Shown here: piece by piece, positions 52,065-60,119 of the stretch
Numbering within the stretch: the stretch's first letter is position 1
How the letters are laid out: each line of letters begins with the position of its first letter
NCBI RefSeq assembly: GCF_003270085.1
Contig: NZ_QFDQ01000059.1
Location: forward strand, 1 to 64,000
Direction: 5' to 3'
Origin: Streptomyces triticisoli
Lineage (GTDB): Bacteria; Actinomycetota; Actinomycetes; Streptomycetales; Streptomycetaceae
Length of the DNA: 64,000 nucleotides
Notes under the pieces: generated by a model
What the model was told of the DNA's origin: nothing
The model's database searches: none
The model's input: only the letters and a program-made list of their open reading frames with translations
Program-made: the position numbers and the translations under genes

Positions 52065-52880
52065 TCAGAAGAGTGTGCCCTCTTCAGGCGCCGGCAGTTC
52101 CCTCAGCAGCTCCGGTCCGTTGTTGCGGACGTTGCTCACGGCCGTCGAGACGGGGTAGGCGCGCATCAGGCCGGGCGGCGGGGGTGCCAGCAGGGTGCGC
52201 AGGTCGTCCACGTCCGTGCGGGCCGGGTCCAGCCAGGCGTCCCACCGGTCGGGGGTCAGCATCAGCGGCATCCGGGGGTGGATGTCGTGCAGCGAGCGCG
52301 GGCCCTCGGCGGGGGCGCCGGCCAGCGGGGTCTGCTCGGCCTCCGTGGTGATCACCGAGCAGGTCGCCCACCAGGCCCGCGGGTGGTCGTCGGGCAGCGT
52401 ACGGTCCCGCCAGAACTCGTAGAGACCCGCCATCGCGAACACCGAGCCGTCCGCCGGAGTGACGAAGTACGGCTGCTTGCGGGGCCGCTTGCGCTTGCCC
52501 TCGACCTCCAGCTCGCGCTCCTGGGTGCCGGTGACCCACTCGTAGTAGCCGTCGGCGGGCAGGATGCAGCGCCGGGCGGCGAAGGCACGGCGGTACGACG
52601 GCTTCTCGTGGACGGTCTCCGCGCGCGCGTTGATCATCCGGGCGGCGCCCTCGGGGGACTTCGCCCAGGAGGGAACCAGACCCCACCTCAGCTTCCGCAG
52701 CTGCCGAACCGGCCGCCTGTCCTCGGCGTCCTTCAGAGGGCGGTCGAGGACGACGTGGACCTCCTTGGTCGGGGCCACGTTGTAGTCGGGCACCAGGGTC
52801 TCCTCCGGCTCCCACTTCTCGATTTCAAAGATTTCCGCGAGTTCCCCGGCCCCACGACTCGCCGCATACCGTCCGCACAT
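52065..52880 (-). CDS. SRAP-domain DNA-repair protein (YedK/HMCES family)
   Basis: The 271-residue protein begins MCGRYAAS, so after Met removal the catalytic Cys is N-terminal. It has the family motifs YNVAPTK near 33, INARAETVHEKPSYR near 86, RRCILPADGYYEW near 107 and HPRMPLMLTPD near 197. The family crosslinks to abasic sites in single-stranded DNA and protects them. Start 52880 is fixed by the essential Cys2; no in-frame upstream start would leave it N-terminal. It lies 1 base upstream of the hydrolase gene. Confidence 0.92.
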   Translation of the reverse strand: MCGRYAASRGAGELAEIFEIEKWEPEETLVPDYNVAPTKEVHVVLDRPLKDAEDRRPVRQLRKLRWGLVPSWAKSPEGAARMINARAETVHEKPSYRRAFAARRCILPADGYYEWVTGTQERELEVEGKRKRPRKQPYFVTPADGSVFAMAGLYEFWRDRTLPDDHPRAWWATCSVITTEAEQTPLAGAPAEGPRSLHDIHPRMPLMLTPDRWDAWLDPARTDVDDLRTLLAPPPPGLMRAYPVSTAVSNVRNNGPELLRELPAPEEGTLF

Positions 52881-52930
52881 ACGTGCCACACTGCCAGACT
52901 CCGTACAAGGACAGGGAGCCACCAGAAAAC

Positions 52931-53653
52931 ATGGCCAGCACCGCCGCCTCCGCGCTGCCCGACCTCTGGGACCGGCTGATCGGCACCCAGCCCGATCCCG
53001 ACCTGTGGGTGGTGGTCGCCACCGCGGTCGCCGCGCTCGCCGTGGTCGTCCCGCACGGCCTGTGGCGCGTCTCCCGCAACGCGATCACCATCGCGCACGA
53101 GGGCGGCCACGGACTGGTGGCCCTGCTCACCGGCCGCACGCTGACCGGGATACGCCTGCACTCCGACACCAGCGGCCTGACCGTCAGCCGCGGCAAGCCG
53201 TACGGCATCGGCATGATCCTCACCGCGGCCTCCGGCTACACCGCTCCCCCGCTGCTGGGCCTGGGCGGCGCTGCCCTGCTCGGCGCCGGGCGCATCACGC
53301 TGCTGCTGTGGGTGGCCACCGCGCTGCTGGTGACGATGCTGGTGATGATCCGCAACGCCTACGGGGCGCTCACCGTGATCCTCACCGGCGGCACGTTCCT
53401 GCTGGTGTCCTGGCTGACCGGGCCCCAGGTGCAGGCGGCGTTCGCGTACGCGGTGGTGTGGTTCCTGCTGCTCGGCGGGGTGCGCCCGGCCTTCGAGCTG
53501 CAGGCCAAGCGGTCCCGAGGGGGCGCCGGGGACTCGGACGCGGACCAGCTGTCGCGGCTGACGCACGTACCGGCGGGGCTGTGGCTGTTCCTGTTCCACG
53601 CGGTGTCGCTGTGCTCGCTGATCGGCGGAGGCCGCTGGCTGCTGGGGCTGTGA
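52931..53653 (+). CDS. M50-like membrane zinc protease family protein
   Basis: The 240-residue protein has a first membrane segment at ~25-45, the zinc motif ITIAHEGGHGLVALLTG (HExxH) near 58, and several further membrane segments. It ends in a hydrophobic segment LFLFHAVSLCSLIGG. It resembles M50B-like proteins, relatives of site-2 proteases, but I do not see the second Asp motif with confidence, so activity is uncertain. It is divergent to the SRAP gene, with 50 bp between starts. A GGGAG lies upstream of the ATG. Confidence 0.8.
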   Translation: MASTAASALPDLWDRLIGTQPDPDLWVVVATAVAALAVVVPHGLWRVSRNAITIAHEGGHGLVALLTGRTLTGIRLHSDTSGLTVSRGKPYGIGMILTAASGYTAPPLLGLGGAALLGAGRITLLLWVATALLVTMLVMIRNAYGALTVILTGGTFLLVSWLTGPQVQAAFAYAVVWFLLLGGVRPAFELQAKRSRGGAGDSDADQLSRLTHVPAGLWLFLFHAVSLCSLIGGGRWLLGL

Positions 53654-53709
53654 TCACCCGCCTGGACGGGCGGCGGCCGGTCCGACCTCCTCCTTATAGA
53701 GTGGGGGCC

Positions 53710-55026
53710 ATGGCTCCGAATCCCGCACACACCGCCCTCTGGCCCGCCCCGCACGCGAGCGGAGCCGTCGATGCGACGGTCCACGTGCCGGGGTCCAAAT
53801 CAGTCACCAACCGCGCCCTGGTGCTCGCCGCCCTCGCCTCCGAGCCGGGCTGGCTGCGCCGCCCGCTGCGCTCCCGCGACACGCTGCTGATGGCGGGCGG
53901 CCTGCGGACGATGGGCGTGGGCATCGAGGAGGGCGTCGGCCCGGACGGCACCGGGGAGGCCTGGCGCGTGATCCCCGCGGGCCTGCACGGCCCGGCCACG
54001 GTCGACGTCGGCAACGCGGGCACCGTGATGCGCTTCCTGCCGCCGGTCGCCGCGCTGGCCGACGGCCCCATCCGCTTCGACGGCGACCCGCGTTCGTACG
54101 AGCGTCCGCTGCACGGGGTCATCGACGCGCTGCGCGCTCTGGGCGCCCGGATCGACGACGACGGCCGGGGCGCGCTGCCGATGACCGTGCACGGCGGCGG
54201 TGCGCTGGAGGGCGGCCCGGTGGAGATCGACGCCTCCTCCTCGTCCCAGTTCGTCAGCGCCCTGCTGCTGTCCGGGCCGCGCTTCAACCAGGGCGTGGAG
54301 GTGCGGCACACCGGTGCGAAGCTGCCGTCGATGCCGCACATCCGGATGACGGTGGACATGCTGCGCGCGGTCGGCGCCCAGGTGGACACCCCGGAGTCGG
54401 GCGGCGAGCCGAACGTGTGGCGGATCACGCCGGGCGCCCTGCTCGGCCGGGACCTGACCGTGGAGCCGGACCTGTCCAACGCCCAGCCCTTCCTCGCGGC
54501 GGCGCTGCTGACCGGCGGCAAGGTCGTCATCCCCGACTGGCCGGCCCGGACGACCCAGCCGGGTGACCGGCTGCGGCAGATCTTCACCGAGATGGGTGGT
54601 TCCTGCGAGCTCACCGAGTACGGCCTGGTGTTCACCGGTTCGGGTGCCGTGCACGGCATCGACGTGGACCTGAGCGAGGTGGGCGAGCTGACCCCGGGCA
54701 TCGCGGCCGTCGCCGCCCTCGCCGACTCGTCCTCGACCCTGCGCGGCGTGGCCCATCTGCGGCTGCACGAGACCGACCGGCTGGCCGCGCTGACCAAGGA
54801 GATCAACGCGCTCGGCGGTGACGTGACCGAGACCGCCGACGGCCTGCACATCCGTCCGCGCCCGCTGCACGGCGGGGTCTTCCACACCTACGAGGACCAC
54901 CGCATGGCGACCGCCGGTGCGGTCATCGGCCTGGCCGTGGAGGGCGTGCGGATCGAGAACGTGGCGACCACGGCGAAGACCATGCCGGACTTCCCCGAAC
55001 TGTGGACCGGGATGCTCGGGGCGTAG
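53710..55026 (+). CDS. aroA: 5-enolpyruvylshikimate-3-phosphate synthase
   Basis: The 438-residue EPSP synthase has VPGSKSVTNRALVLAALA near residue 25, GNAGTVMRFLPP near 97, RPLHGVIDALRALGA near 129, and LRLHETDRLAALTKEINALG near 350, then TYEDHRMATAGAV. It makes EPSP in the shikimate pathway. The start at 53710 (MAPNPAHTALW) is close behind TATAGA (53694-53699), so the leader may be short. The next gene begins 18 bases after the stop. Confidence 0.95.
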   Translation: MAPNPAHTALWPAPHASGAVDATVHVPGSKSVTNRALVLAALASEPGWLRRPLRSRDTLLMAGGLRTMGVGIEEGVGPDGTGEAWRVIPAGLHGPATVDVGNAGTVMRFLPPVAALADGPIRFDGDPRSYERPLHGVIDALRALGARIDDDGRGALPMTVHGGGALEGGPVEIDASSSSQFVSALLLSGPRFNQGVEVRHTGAKLPSMPHIRMTVDMLRAVGAQVDTPESGGEPNVWRITPGALLGRDLTVEPDLSNAQPFLAAALLTGGKVVIPDWPARTTQPGDRLRQIFTEMGGSCELTEYGLVFTGSGAVHGIDVDLSEVGELTPGIAAVAALADSSSTLRGVAHLRLHETDRLAALTKEINALGGDVTETADGLHIRPRPLHGGVFHTYEDHRMATAGAVIGLAVEGVRIENVATTAKTMPDFPELWTGMLGA

Positions 55027-55044
55027 GGGCGCGGGGAACACGTC

Positions 55045-56055
55045 ATGCGGCGCTACGGCAGGCACACCGACGAGGACGACATCCGCGTCCGCCCGAGCCG
55101 CCGGGGCAACCGGCCACGTACGAACATCCGCCCGAAGCACGAGGACGCCGCCGAGGGCATGGTGCTCACCGTCGACCGGGGCCGGCTGACGTGCCTCGTC
55201 GACGGCCGTACGGTCGTCGCGATGAAGGCCCGCGAGCTGGGCCGCAAGGCCGCCGTCGTGGGCGACCAGGTCGCCCTGGTCGGTGATCTGTCCGGGACGA
55301 AGGACACCCTCGCGCGCATCGTCCGCATCGAGAAGCGCACCTCCGTCCTGCGCCGCACGGCGGACGACGACGACCCGTACGAGCGCGTGGTCGTGGCCAA
55401 CGCCGACCAGCTGGCCATCGTCGTCGCGCTCGCCGACCCCGAGCCGCGCCCGCGTCTGATCGACCGGTGCCTGGTGGCGGCGTACGACGGCGGCCTGGCC
55501 CCGCTCCTGGTCATGACCAAGTCGGACCTGGCCCCGCCGGACGAGCTTCTGGAGCTGTACGGCGCGCTGGACATCCCCCATGTCGTCACCAGCCGCGAGG
55601 GGCTGGAGAGCGGGGACACGGCGGACCGGGTGCGCGAGCATCTGGACGGGAAGGTCACGGCGTTCGTCGGCCACTCCGGCGTCGGCAAGACCACGCTCGT
55701 CAACGCGCTGGTGTCCGAGGAGCGGCGGCGGGAGACGGGCCGGGTGAACGCGGTGACCGGCCGGGGCCGGCACACCACGACCTCGGCGCTCGCGCTGCCG
55801 CTGGCGGGCGCGTCCGGCTGGGTCGTCGACACCCCGGGCCTACGGTCGTTCGGCCTCGCGCACATCAACCCGTCCCGGGTCATCCACGCCTTCCCCGACC
55901 TGGAGCCGGGCACGGGGGGCTGCCCGCGCGCGTGCGGTCACGACGAGCCGGACTGTGCGCTGGACGAGTGGGTCGCCGAGGGCCACGCGGACCCGGCACG
56001 CCTGTACTCGCTGCGCCGGCTGCTGGCCACGCGGGAGCGCAGGGAAGGCGACTGA
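55045..56055 (+). CDS. rsgA: Ribosome small-subunit-dependent GTPase A
   Basis: The 336-residue circularly permuted GTPase has an OB-fold N-terminal domain (residues ~35-95). Its G motifs follow in permuted order: MTKSD (G4) near 154, GHSGVGKTTLVNALV (G1) near 208 and VVDTPGLRSFGL (G3) near 255. The zinc domain CPRACGHDEPDC is near 290. It assists late 30S ribosome assembly. It lies 18 bases after aroA, a pairing common in actinobacteria. Confidence 0.94.
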   Translation: MRRYGRHTDEDDIRVRPSRRGNRPRTNIRPKHEDAAEGMVLTVDRGRLTCLVDGRTVVAMKARELGRKAAVVGDQVALVGDLSGTKDTLARIVRIEKRTSVLRRTADDDDPYERVVVANADQLAIVVALADPEPRPRLIDRCLVAAYDGGLAPLLVMTKSDLAPPDELLELYGALDIPHVVTSREGLESGDTADRVREHLDGKVTAFVGHSGVGKTTLVNALVSEERRRETGRVNAVTGRGRHTTTSALALPLAGASGWVVDTPGLRSFGLAHINPSRVIHAFPDLEPGTGGCPRACGHDEPDCALDEWVAEGHADPARLYSLRRLLATRERREGD

Positions 56056-56186
56056 CCCGCCCTGACCTCCGCGTTGTTTGGGTGTGGTGCGGTCCGGCAA
56101 GTGCATAATCGCACGGAGCCGGATGGGGGGACCTGCCTCTAGCGCGACCAAGCGGTCACGGCACGCGGACGTACGGGAGGGCACAC

Positions 56187-56510
56187 ATGGCGTGGCTGCT
56201 GGTCATCGTGGCCGGGTTGCTCGAAACAGGCTTCGCCGTGTGTCTGAAGCTGTCGCACGGGTTCACCAGACTCTGGCCGACCATCGCCTTCTGCTGCTTC
56301 GCCCTGGGCAGTTTCGGGCTGCTCACCCTGTCGTTGAAGAAGCTCGACGTGGGCCCGGCGTACGCGGTGTGGACCGGCATCGGCGCGGCGGGCACCGCGG
56401 TCTACGGGATGGTCTTCCTCGGCGACCTGGTCTCCACGCTGAAGATCGTCTCGATCAGTCTGGTCATCATCGGCGTGGTCGGACTGCAGCTGTCCGGTTC
56501 CGCGCACTGA
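56187..56510 (+). CDS. Small multidrug resistance (SMR) family transporter, SugE/Gdx-like
   Basis: The 107-residue protein has four membrane segments. It starts MAWLLVIVAGLLETGFAVCL with the conserved Glu in the first helix (Glu13), and has YAVWTGIGAAGTAVYG near 58. The sequence is nearer the SugE/Gdx guanidinium exporter branch than EmrE. GGGAGGGC precedes the ATG by 5 bases. A TetR gene is convergent downstream. I do not see a guanidine riboswitch upstream. Confidence 0.88.
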   Translation: MAWLLVIVAGLLETGFAVCLKLSHGFTRLWPTIAFCCFALGSFGLLTLSLKKLDVGPAYAVWTGIGAAGTAVYGMVFLGDLVSTLKIVSISLVIIGVVGLQLSGSAH

Positions 56511-56511
56511 G

Positions 56512-56561
56512 CTTGAGATTTGACCAATCCAAGATCGACCTGGGGTTGGTTGAATCTCAAG
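56512..56561. terminator. Long imperfect inverted repeat between the SMR and TetR genes
   Basis: CTTGAGATTTGACCAATCC (56512-56530) is nearly complementary to 56544-56561, with two mismatches and one bulge and a 13-base loop. It is unusually A/T-rich for this genome and has no T tract. It probably ends both convergent transcripts. Confidence 0.55.
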
Positions 56562-56584
56562 CCAAGGCACGGCACCGGAGCGGA

Positions 56585-57190
56585 TCAGACCGGTTGGCGG
56601 TGCAGGACGCCGCGGACGAGTTCGGCGACCCCGCCCTCGCCCGGCGGTGCCGCCACGCACGACAGGGCGAGGCGGAGCACCAGTTCGCAGGTGCGGGCCA
56701 GGGCGGCGGTCTCCGCCGTGGGAACGCCGGGCGCGGACAGCAGGGCCACGGCACGGTCGCGGACGATCGCCACGAAGTCGCCGGGCGACGGCAGCAGGCC
56801 GTCCGCCCTGCGCTGCGCCGGCACGTCGGAGGGGAACGGCACCGCCGAGAGCGTGGGCGCGGGCAGCCGCTCGCTCCAGCAGCCGGTGAGCATCGCCTTC
56901 ACCAGCGCGTTGTCACGGGCGGCCGACGCGGTCCACTCGGCGGCGGCGGTGAGCCGTTCGTGCGGGGTGCCGTGGGCGGCGAGGGCGCGCTCGGCGCCGG
57001 CGAGATAGCCGTCCGCCTCTCTTCTGACCAGCGCGCGGGCGAGCCCTTCCTTGCTGCCGAACTCGTTGTAGAGCGTCTGCCGGGAGACTCCGGCCGCCGC
57101 GGCCACGTCCACCATCCGCACGGTGGACCACGGTCGGCGCGCCAGCGCCGCACGGGCGGCGTCCAGCAGGGACTCCCGCGCTGCAGGCAT
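56585..57190 (-). CDS. TetR-family transcriptional regulator
   Basis: This 201-residue regulator has the HTH WSTVRMVDVAAAAGVSRQTL, then YNEFGSKEGLARAL at residues ~20-57, and a helical C-terminal ligand domain. ATG 57190 has GGAGG exactly 5 bases upstream; the ATG at 57193 is too close. A TTGAC inverted repeat overlaps its own promoter, so autorepression is likely. It is convergent with the SMR gene. Ligand and targets are unknown. Confidence 0.9.
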   Translation of the reverse strand: MPAARESLLDAARAALARRPWSTVRMVDVAAAAGVSRQTLYNEFGSKEGLARALVRREADGYLAGAERALAAHGTPHERLTAAAEWTASAARDNALVKAMLTGCWSERLPAPTLSAVPFPSDVPAQRRADGLLPSPGDFVAIVRDRAVALLSAPGVPTAETAALARTCELVLRLALSCVAAPPGEGGVAELVRGVLHRQPV

Positions 57191-57224
57191 CATCGCCTCC
57201 CTGGGGCGGAGCGGGTCTGCGCCC

Positions 57225-57253
57225 AGATTTGACGCGGGGGGACGCGCTGTCAA
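57225..57253 (-). promoter_or_regulatory. Promoter and operator of the TetR gene
   Basis: On the minus strand TTGACA (57253-57248) and AAATCT (57230-57225) are 17 bases apart. The TTGAC...GTCAA arms (57229-57233 and 57249-57253) make a 25-base inverted repeat overlapping the promoter. Confidence 0.7.
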
Positions 57254-57390
57254 GGGTCTGTGACGCACTGTGCGCGGACAGGGGAGACAGAGCCGCGCCC
57301 ACCCGCCATGTGCGGCGAGCCGACTCACCCGCGCCGTCACACCCACGCCCCCGGTAGCCCCGTACCCGCCGGGCGGATACCGTGCCTTAC

Positions 57391-58191
57391 ATGCCCGACT
57401 ACCTCGACGATCTGCGCCTGGCCCACGTCCTCGCGGACGCCGCCGACGCCGCGACCATGGACCGCTTCAAGGCCCTCGACCTCAAGGTCGAGACGAAGCC
57501 GGACATGACCCCGGTCAGCGAAGCGGACAAGGCGGCGGAAGAACTCATCCGCGGCCAGCTGCAACGCGCCCGCCCCCGCGACGCGGTCCTCGGCGAGGAG
57601 TACGGCATCGAGGGCACCGGCCCCCGCCGCTGGGTCGTCGACCCGATCGACGGCACCAAGAACTACGTCCGCGGCGTCCCCGTCTGGGCGACGCTCATCT
57701 CGCTGATGGAAGCCTCCGAGGGGGGCTACCAGCCCGTCGTCGGTGTCGTCTCCGCGCCCGCGCTCGGCCGCCGCTGGTGGGCCGCGCAGGGCTACGGCGC
57801 CTTCACCGGCCGTAGCCTGACGAAGGCGAGCAGACTGCAGGTCTCGCGCGTGGCGAAGCTCGCGGACGCCTCCTTCGCGTACTCCTCGCTCAGCGGCTGG
57901 GAGGAGCAGGGCCGCCTGGACGGCTTCCTGGACCTGACCCGTGCGGTGTGGCGCACGCGCGCGTACGGCGACTTCTGGCCGTACATGATGGTCGCCGAGG
58001 GCTCGGTCGACCTCTGCGCCGAACCGGAGCTGTCCCTGTGGGACATGGCCGCGAACGCGATCATCGTCACCGAGGCCGGAGGCACCTTCACCGGCCTGGA
58101 CGGCCGTCCCGGACCGCACGGCGGCAACGCGGCCGCGTCCAACGGACTGCTGCACGACGAGATGCTGGAGTACCTCAACCGGCGCCGCTGA
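57391..58191 (+). CDS. hisN: Histidinol-phosphatase of the inositol monophosphatase family
   Basis: The 266-residue protein has the IMPase metal-site motifs: LGEEYGIEG near residue 69, WVVDPIDGTKNYVRGVP near 82, and the C-terminal LSLWDMAANAIIVTEAGG near 215. S. coelicolor hisN at this position is the histidinol-phosphate phosphatase of histidine synthesis. ATG 57391 is preceded only by a -10-like GATACCGT, so translation may be leaderless; a GTG three codons earlier is possible. It could in principle act on inositol phosphates. Confidence 0.88.
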   Translation: MPDYLDDLRLAHVLADAADAATMDRFKALDLKVETKPDMTPVSEADKAAEELIRGQLQRARPRDAVLGEEYGIEGTGPRRWVVDPIDGTKNYVRGVPVWATLISLMEASEGGYQPVVGVVSAPALGRRWWAAQGYGAFTGRSLTKASRLQVSRVAKLADASFAYSSLSGWEEQGRLDGFLDLTRAVWRTRAYGDFWPYMMVAEGSVDLCAEPELSLWDMAANAIIVTEAGGTFTGLDGRPGPHGGNAAASNGLLHDEMLEYLNRRR

Positions 58192-58365
58192 GAAACCGCC
58201 ATGTGCCGCGCATGCCTCCAACCGGCCGCGTGCGCCCCCTTGTTGACCCCCGTTTTGCCTGCAACTCTGAGAGTCCCCCTACTTGTGCGTTTGTGCAGTG
58301 CTCGACAGGCGCCTCCGGCGCCGGGCATGAACCATCAGGATTCCTCCAGGAGGTGACTCCATCCC

Positions 58366-58767
58366 ATGCTCGTCCGCGACGCCATGAGCACGGTGGTCCT
58401 CACCATCGGCCCCGCACACACCCTCCGCCAGGCGGCGGCCCTGATGTCCGCGCGCCGCGTCGGCGCCGCCGTGGTCCACGACCCGGACGCCGGCGGCATC
58501 GGCATCCTCACCGAACGCGACATCCTCAACTCCGTCGGCCTGGGCCAGAGCCCGGACACCGAGCACGCCCACGCCCACACCACCACCGACGTGGTGTTCG
58601 CCGCCCCGACCTGGACCCTGGAGGAGGCGGCCCGGACCATGACGCACGGCGGCTTCCGGCACCTGATCGTCCTGGACGGCGGCGAACCGGCGGGCATCGT
58701 CTCCGTCCGCGACATCATCCGCTGCTGGGCGCCGGCCCGGCAGCGGGCAGGCACCCTCATGGGCTGA
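58366..58767 (+). CDS. CBS-pair domain protein
   Basis: The 133-residue protein is a tandem CBS pair (first: MLVRDAMSTVVLTIGPAHTL; second: TTDVVFAAPTWTLEEAARTM), ending with VSVRDIIRCWA. CBS pairs bind adenine nucleotides and usually sense energy state. The ATG has a perfect AGGAGGTGA about 9 bases upstream, one of the strongest in the window. No partner enzyme is adjacent, so its target is unknown. Confidence 0.9.
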   Translation: MLVRDAMSTVVLTIGPAHTLRQAAALMSARRVGAAVVHDPDAGGIGILTERDILNSVGLGQSPDTEHAHAHTTTDVVFAAPTWTLEEAARTMTHGGFRHLIVLDGGEPAGIVSVRDIIRCWAPARQRAGTLMG

Positions 58768-58873
58768 CGCGCGGCGGCGCCTGCGCGAACGAGGTCCGCA
58801 CGGGCGCCGCACCGGACCGCAACCATCGATCGAGCCCCCGGCGAGCAACCACGTCCGCGAGAGCGGCGCCGGT

Positions 58874-59256
58874 TCAGGCGCAAAGGGGGCGCAGGGCCCG
58901 GACCTCGGCCTCCAACCGCTTGCCGAAGTCGTCGTCCGCCCGACGGAAGTTGTTGATCGCGCGCTCGGCGATGTCGTCGCGCGAGACCCGGGAGACGGCG
59001 CCCGCCAGGTTGTCGACCAGGCGCTCCTTCTCCTCCTCCGTCATCAGACGGTAGAGGTTGCCGGCCTGGACGAAGTCGTTGTCCTCGGCGTGCACCACGC
59101 GCTCCGGGATGCGCTCACGGTTGAAGTGGGCGAGCCTTTCCAGGAGGAGCTGGTCCTTGACGAAGAACACCGGGCCGCCGACGCCCGCGGTCTCACTGTT
59201 CCGGTTGTCGGCCACCGGAGCACCGGCTTCCGTCGTGAGCGGCCCCTGCGTCGCAT
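58874..59256 (-). pseudogene. Catalase remnant with internal deletion and probable start-region frameshift
   Basis: The reading frame keeps the N-terminal catalase sequence ([20 protein letters not shown], then [14 protein letters not shown]). It then jumps straight into the C-terminal sequence ([20 protein letters not shown]), losing about 380 residues including the catalytic His/Asn and haem Tyr. At the 5' end, the expected [17 protein letters not shown] is encoded after ATG 59256 only if two extra bases (CG) are removed; as written the ATG leads into another frame. A GTG at 59215 could still give a 113-residue product. It is divergent from catR, as expected for catA. Confidence 0.85.
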
Positions 59257-59306
59257 CGCCTCCCGGATCGGATTTCTCCGGTCACACCACTTGGCCTGAG
59301 CCGAGA

Positions 59307-59321
59307 CCAATCCCATATTGG
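59307..59321. promoter_or_regulatory. Inverted repeat between the catalase remnant and catR
   Basis: CCAAT-CCCAT-ATTGG is a perfect 5-bp inverted repeat in the divergent intergenic region. Fur-family repressors such as CatR bind such A/T-rich repeats upstream of catalase and of their own gene; the match to a known box was not tested. Confidence 0.5.
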
Positions 59322-59396
59322 ATAGCGTCTAAGCCGAGTGAGCATCCAAAGTCACACCTGTTCGGAATCTGTTCCCCTGCTGTTAGGCTGGTCTGC

Positions 59397-59813
59397 ATGA
59401 GTGACCTTCTGGAACGGCTGCGCGGACGCGGATGGCGTATGACCGCGCAGCGGCGCGTCGTGGCCGAGGTACTCGACGGCGAACACGTCCATCTGACGGC
59501 CGACGAGGTCCATGCGCGGGCCGTCGTGAAGCTGCCGGAGATCTCCCGGGCCACCGTCTACAACACGCTGGGCGAGCTGGTCTCCCTCGGTGAGGTCCTC
59601 GAGGTGACCACGGACAAGCGCGCCAAGCGGTACGACCCCAACGCGCACCGGCCGCACCACCATCTGATCTGCGCCGGCTGCGGCGCGATCCGTGACGTCC
59701 ACCCGAGCGGCAACCCGCTGGCCGACCTGCCCGACTCGGAGCGTTTCGGCTTCACGGTCTCAAACGTCGAGGTGACGTACCGCGGCCTGTGCCCGCACTG
59801 CGCGGCGGCCTGA
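59397..59813 (+). CDS. catR: Fur-family peroxide-responsive repressor
   Basis: The 138-residue Fur/PerR-type protein has a winged helix at residues ~1-80 (GRGWRMTAQRRVVAEVLDGE, then EISRATVYNTLGELVSLGEV). Metal-site His/Cys follow: HRPHHHLICAGCGAI near 92 and the second CxxC in GLCPHC near the end. In S. coelicolor CatR represses catA and senses hydrogen peroxide. TAGGCT lies 8 bases before the ATG, so it may be leaderless. Its divergent catalase is broken here, so it may now serve other targets. Confidence 0.88.
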   Translation: MSDLLERLRGRGWRMTAQRRVVAEVLDGEHVHLTADEVHARAVVKLPEISRATVYNTLGELVSLGEVLEVTTDKRAKRYDPNAHRPHHHLICAGCGAIRDVHPSGNPLADLPDSERFGFTVSNVEVTYRGLCPHCAAA

Positions 59814-59832
59814 CCGCGACGACGCTTCCAGG

Positions 59833-59869
59833 AGACCCCCGGCACCATCGAGGCGCCGGGGGTCTTTTC
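59833..59869 (+). terminator. Terminator after catR
   Basis: AGACCCCCGGC (59833-59843) pairs with GCCGGGGGTCT (59855-59865), followed by TTTT-like CTTTTC. Confidence 0.85.
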
Positions 59870-59902
59870 GCGATGCACGCGTCATGGTGCACGCGGCTGC
59901 AC

Positions 59903-59948
59903 CGAAAACACCGAGGGCCGGAATCCTTGATCGGATTCCGGCCCTCGG
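59903..59948 (-). terminator. Terminator of the initiator tRNA gene
   Basis: A 16-bp perfect stem (59911-59926 with 59933-59948) has a 6-base loop. On the minus strand it is followed by TGTTTTCGG, 7 bases beyond the tRNA. Confidence 0.88.
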
Positions 59949-59955
59949 CCTTCAG

Positions 59956-60029
59956 TAGCGGGGACAGGATTTGAACCTGCGACCTCTGGGTTATGAGCCC
60001 AGCGAGCTACCGAGCTGCTCCACCCCGCG
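59956..60029 (-). tRNA. Initiator tRNA-fMet (CAT anticodon)
   Basis: The 74-base gene folds as a cloverleaf on the minus strand: 5' CGCGGGG pairs with CCCCGC near the 3' end, leaving position 1 C opposite U72 (unpaired end). The anticodon arm is CTGGG-CTCATAA-CCCAG, with three G:C pairs and anticodon CAT. TTCAAATC is the T loop. An unpaired 1:72 position and GGG/CCC anticodon stem mark an initiator tRNA. The CCA end is not encoded. Confidence 0.95.
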
Positions 60030-60119
60030 TCGTTGTGATGGCAACAGTACGTGAACGACGGAGAGAGAAGCAAATCGCTCACGGCGACGCGTGCCGCGGC
60101 ATGCGTCACACTCCGTACG

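Noticed and set aside
53800..55773. A 657-codon minus-strand frame opposite aroA and rsgA
   Set aside because: Both strands cannot be coding here; aroA and rsgA carry all family motifs, while this frame has His/Arg/Gly-rich sequence with no domain.
56056..56186. Guanidine riboswitch before the SMR gene
   Set aside because: I looked for the guanidine-I, -II and -III core sequences because SugE/Gdx genes often follow them. Only a GACC-AAGC-GGTC hairpin is visible and the conserved cores are absent.
58874..59215. Small functional haem protein derived from catalase
   Set aside because: All catalytic and haem-binding residues of the catalase core are missing, and the start region is frameshifted, so a pseudogene is the better reading.
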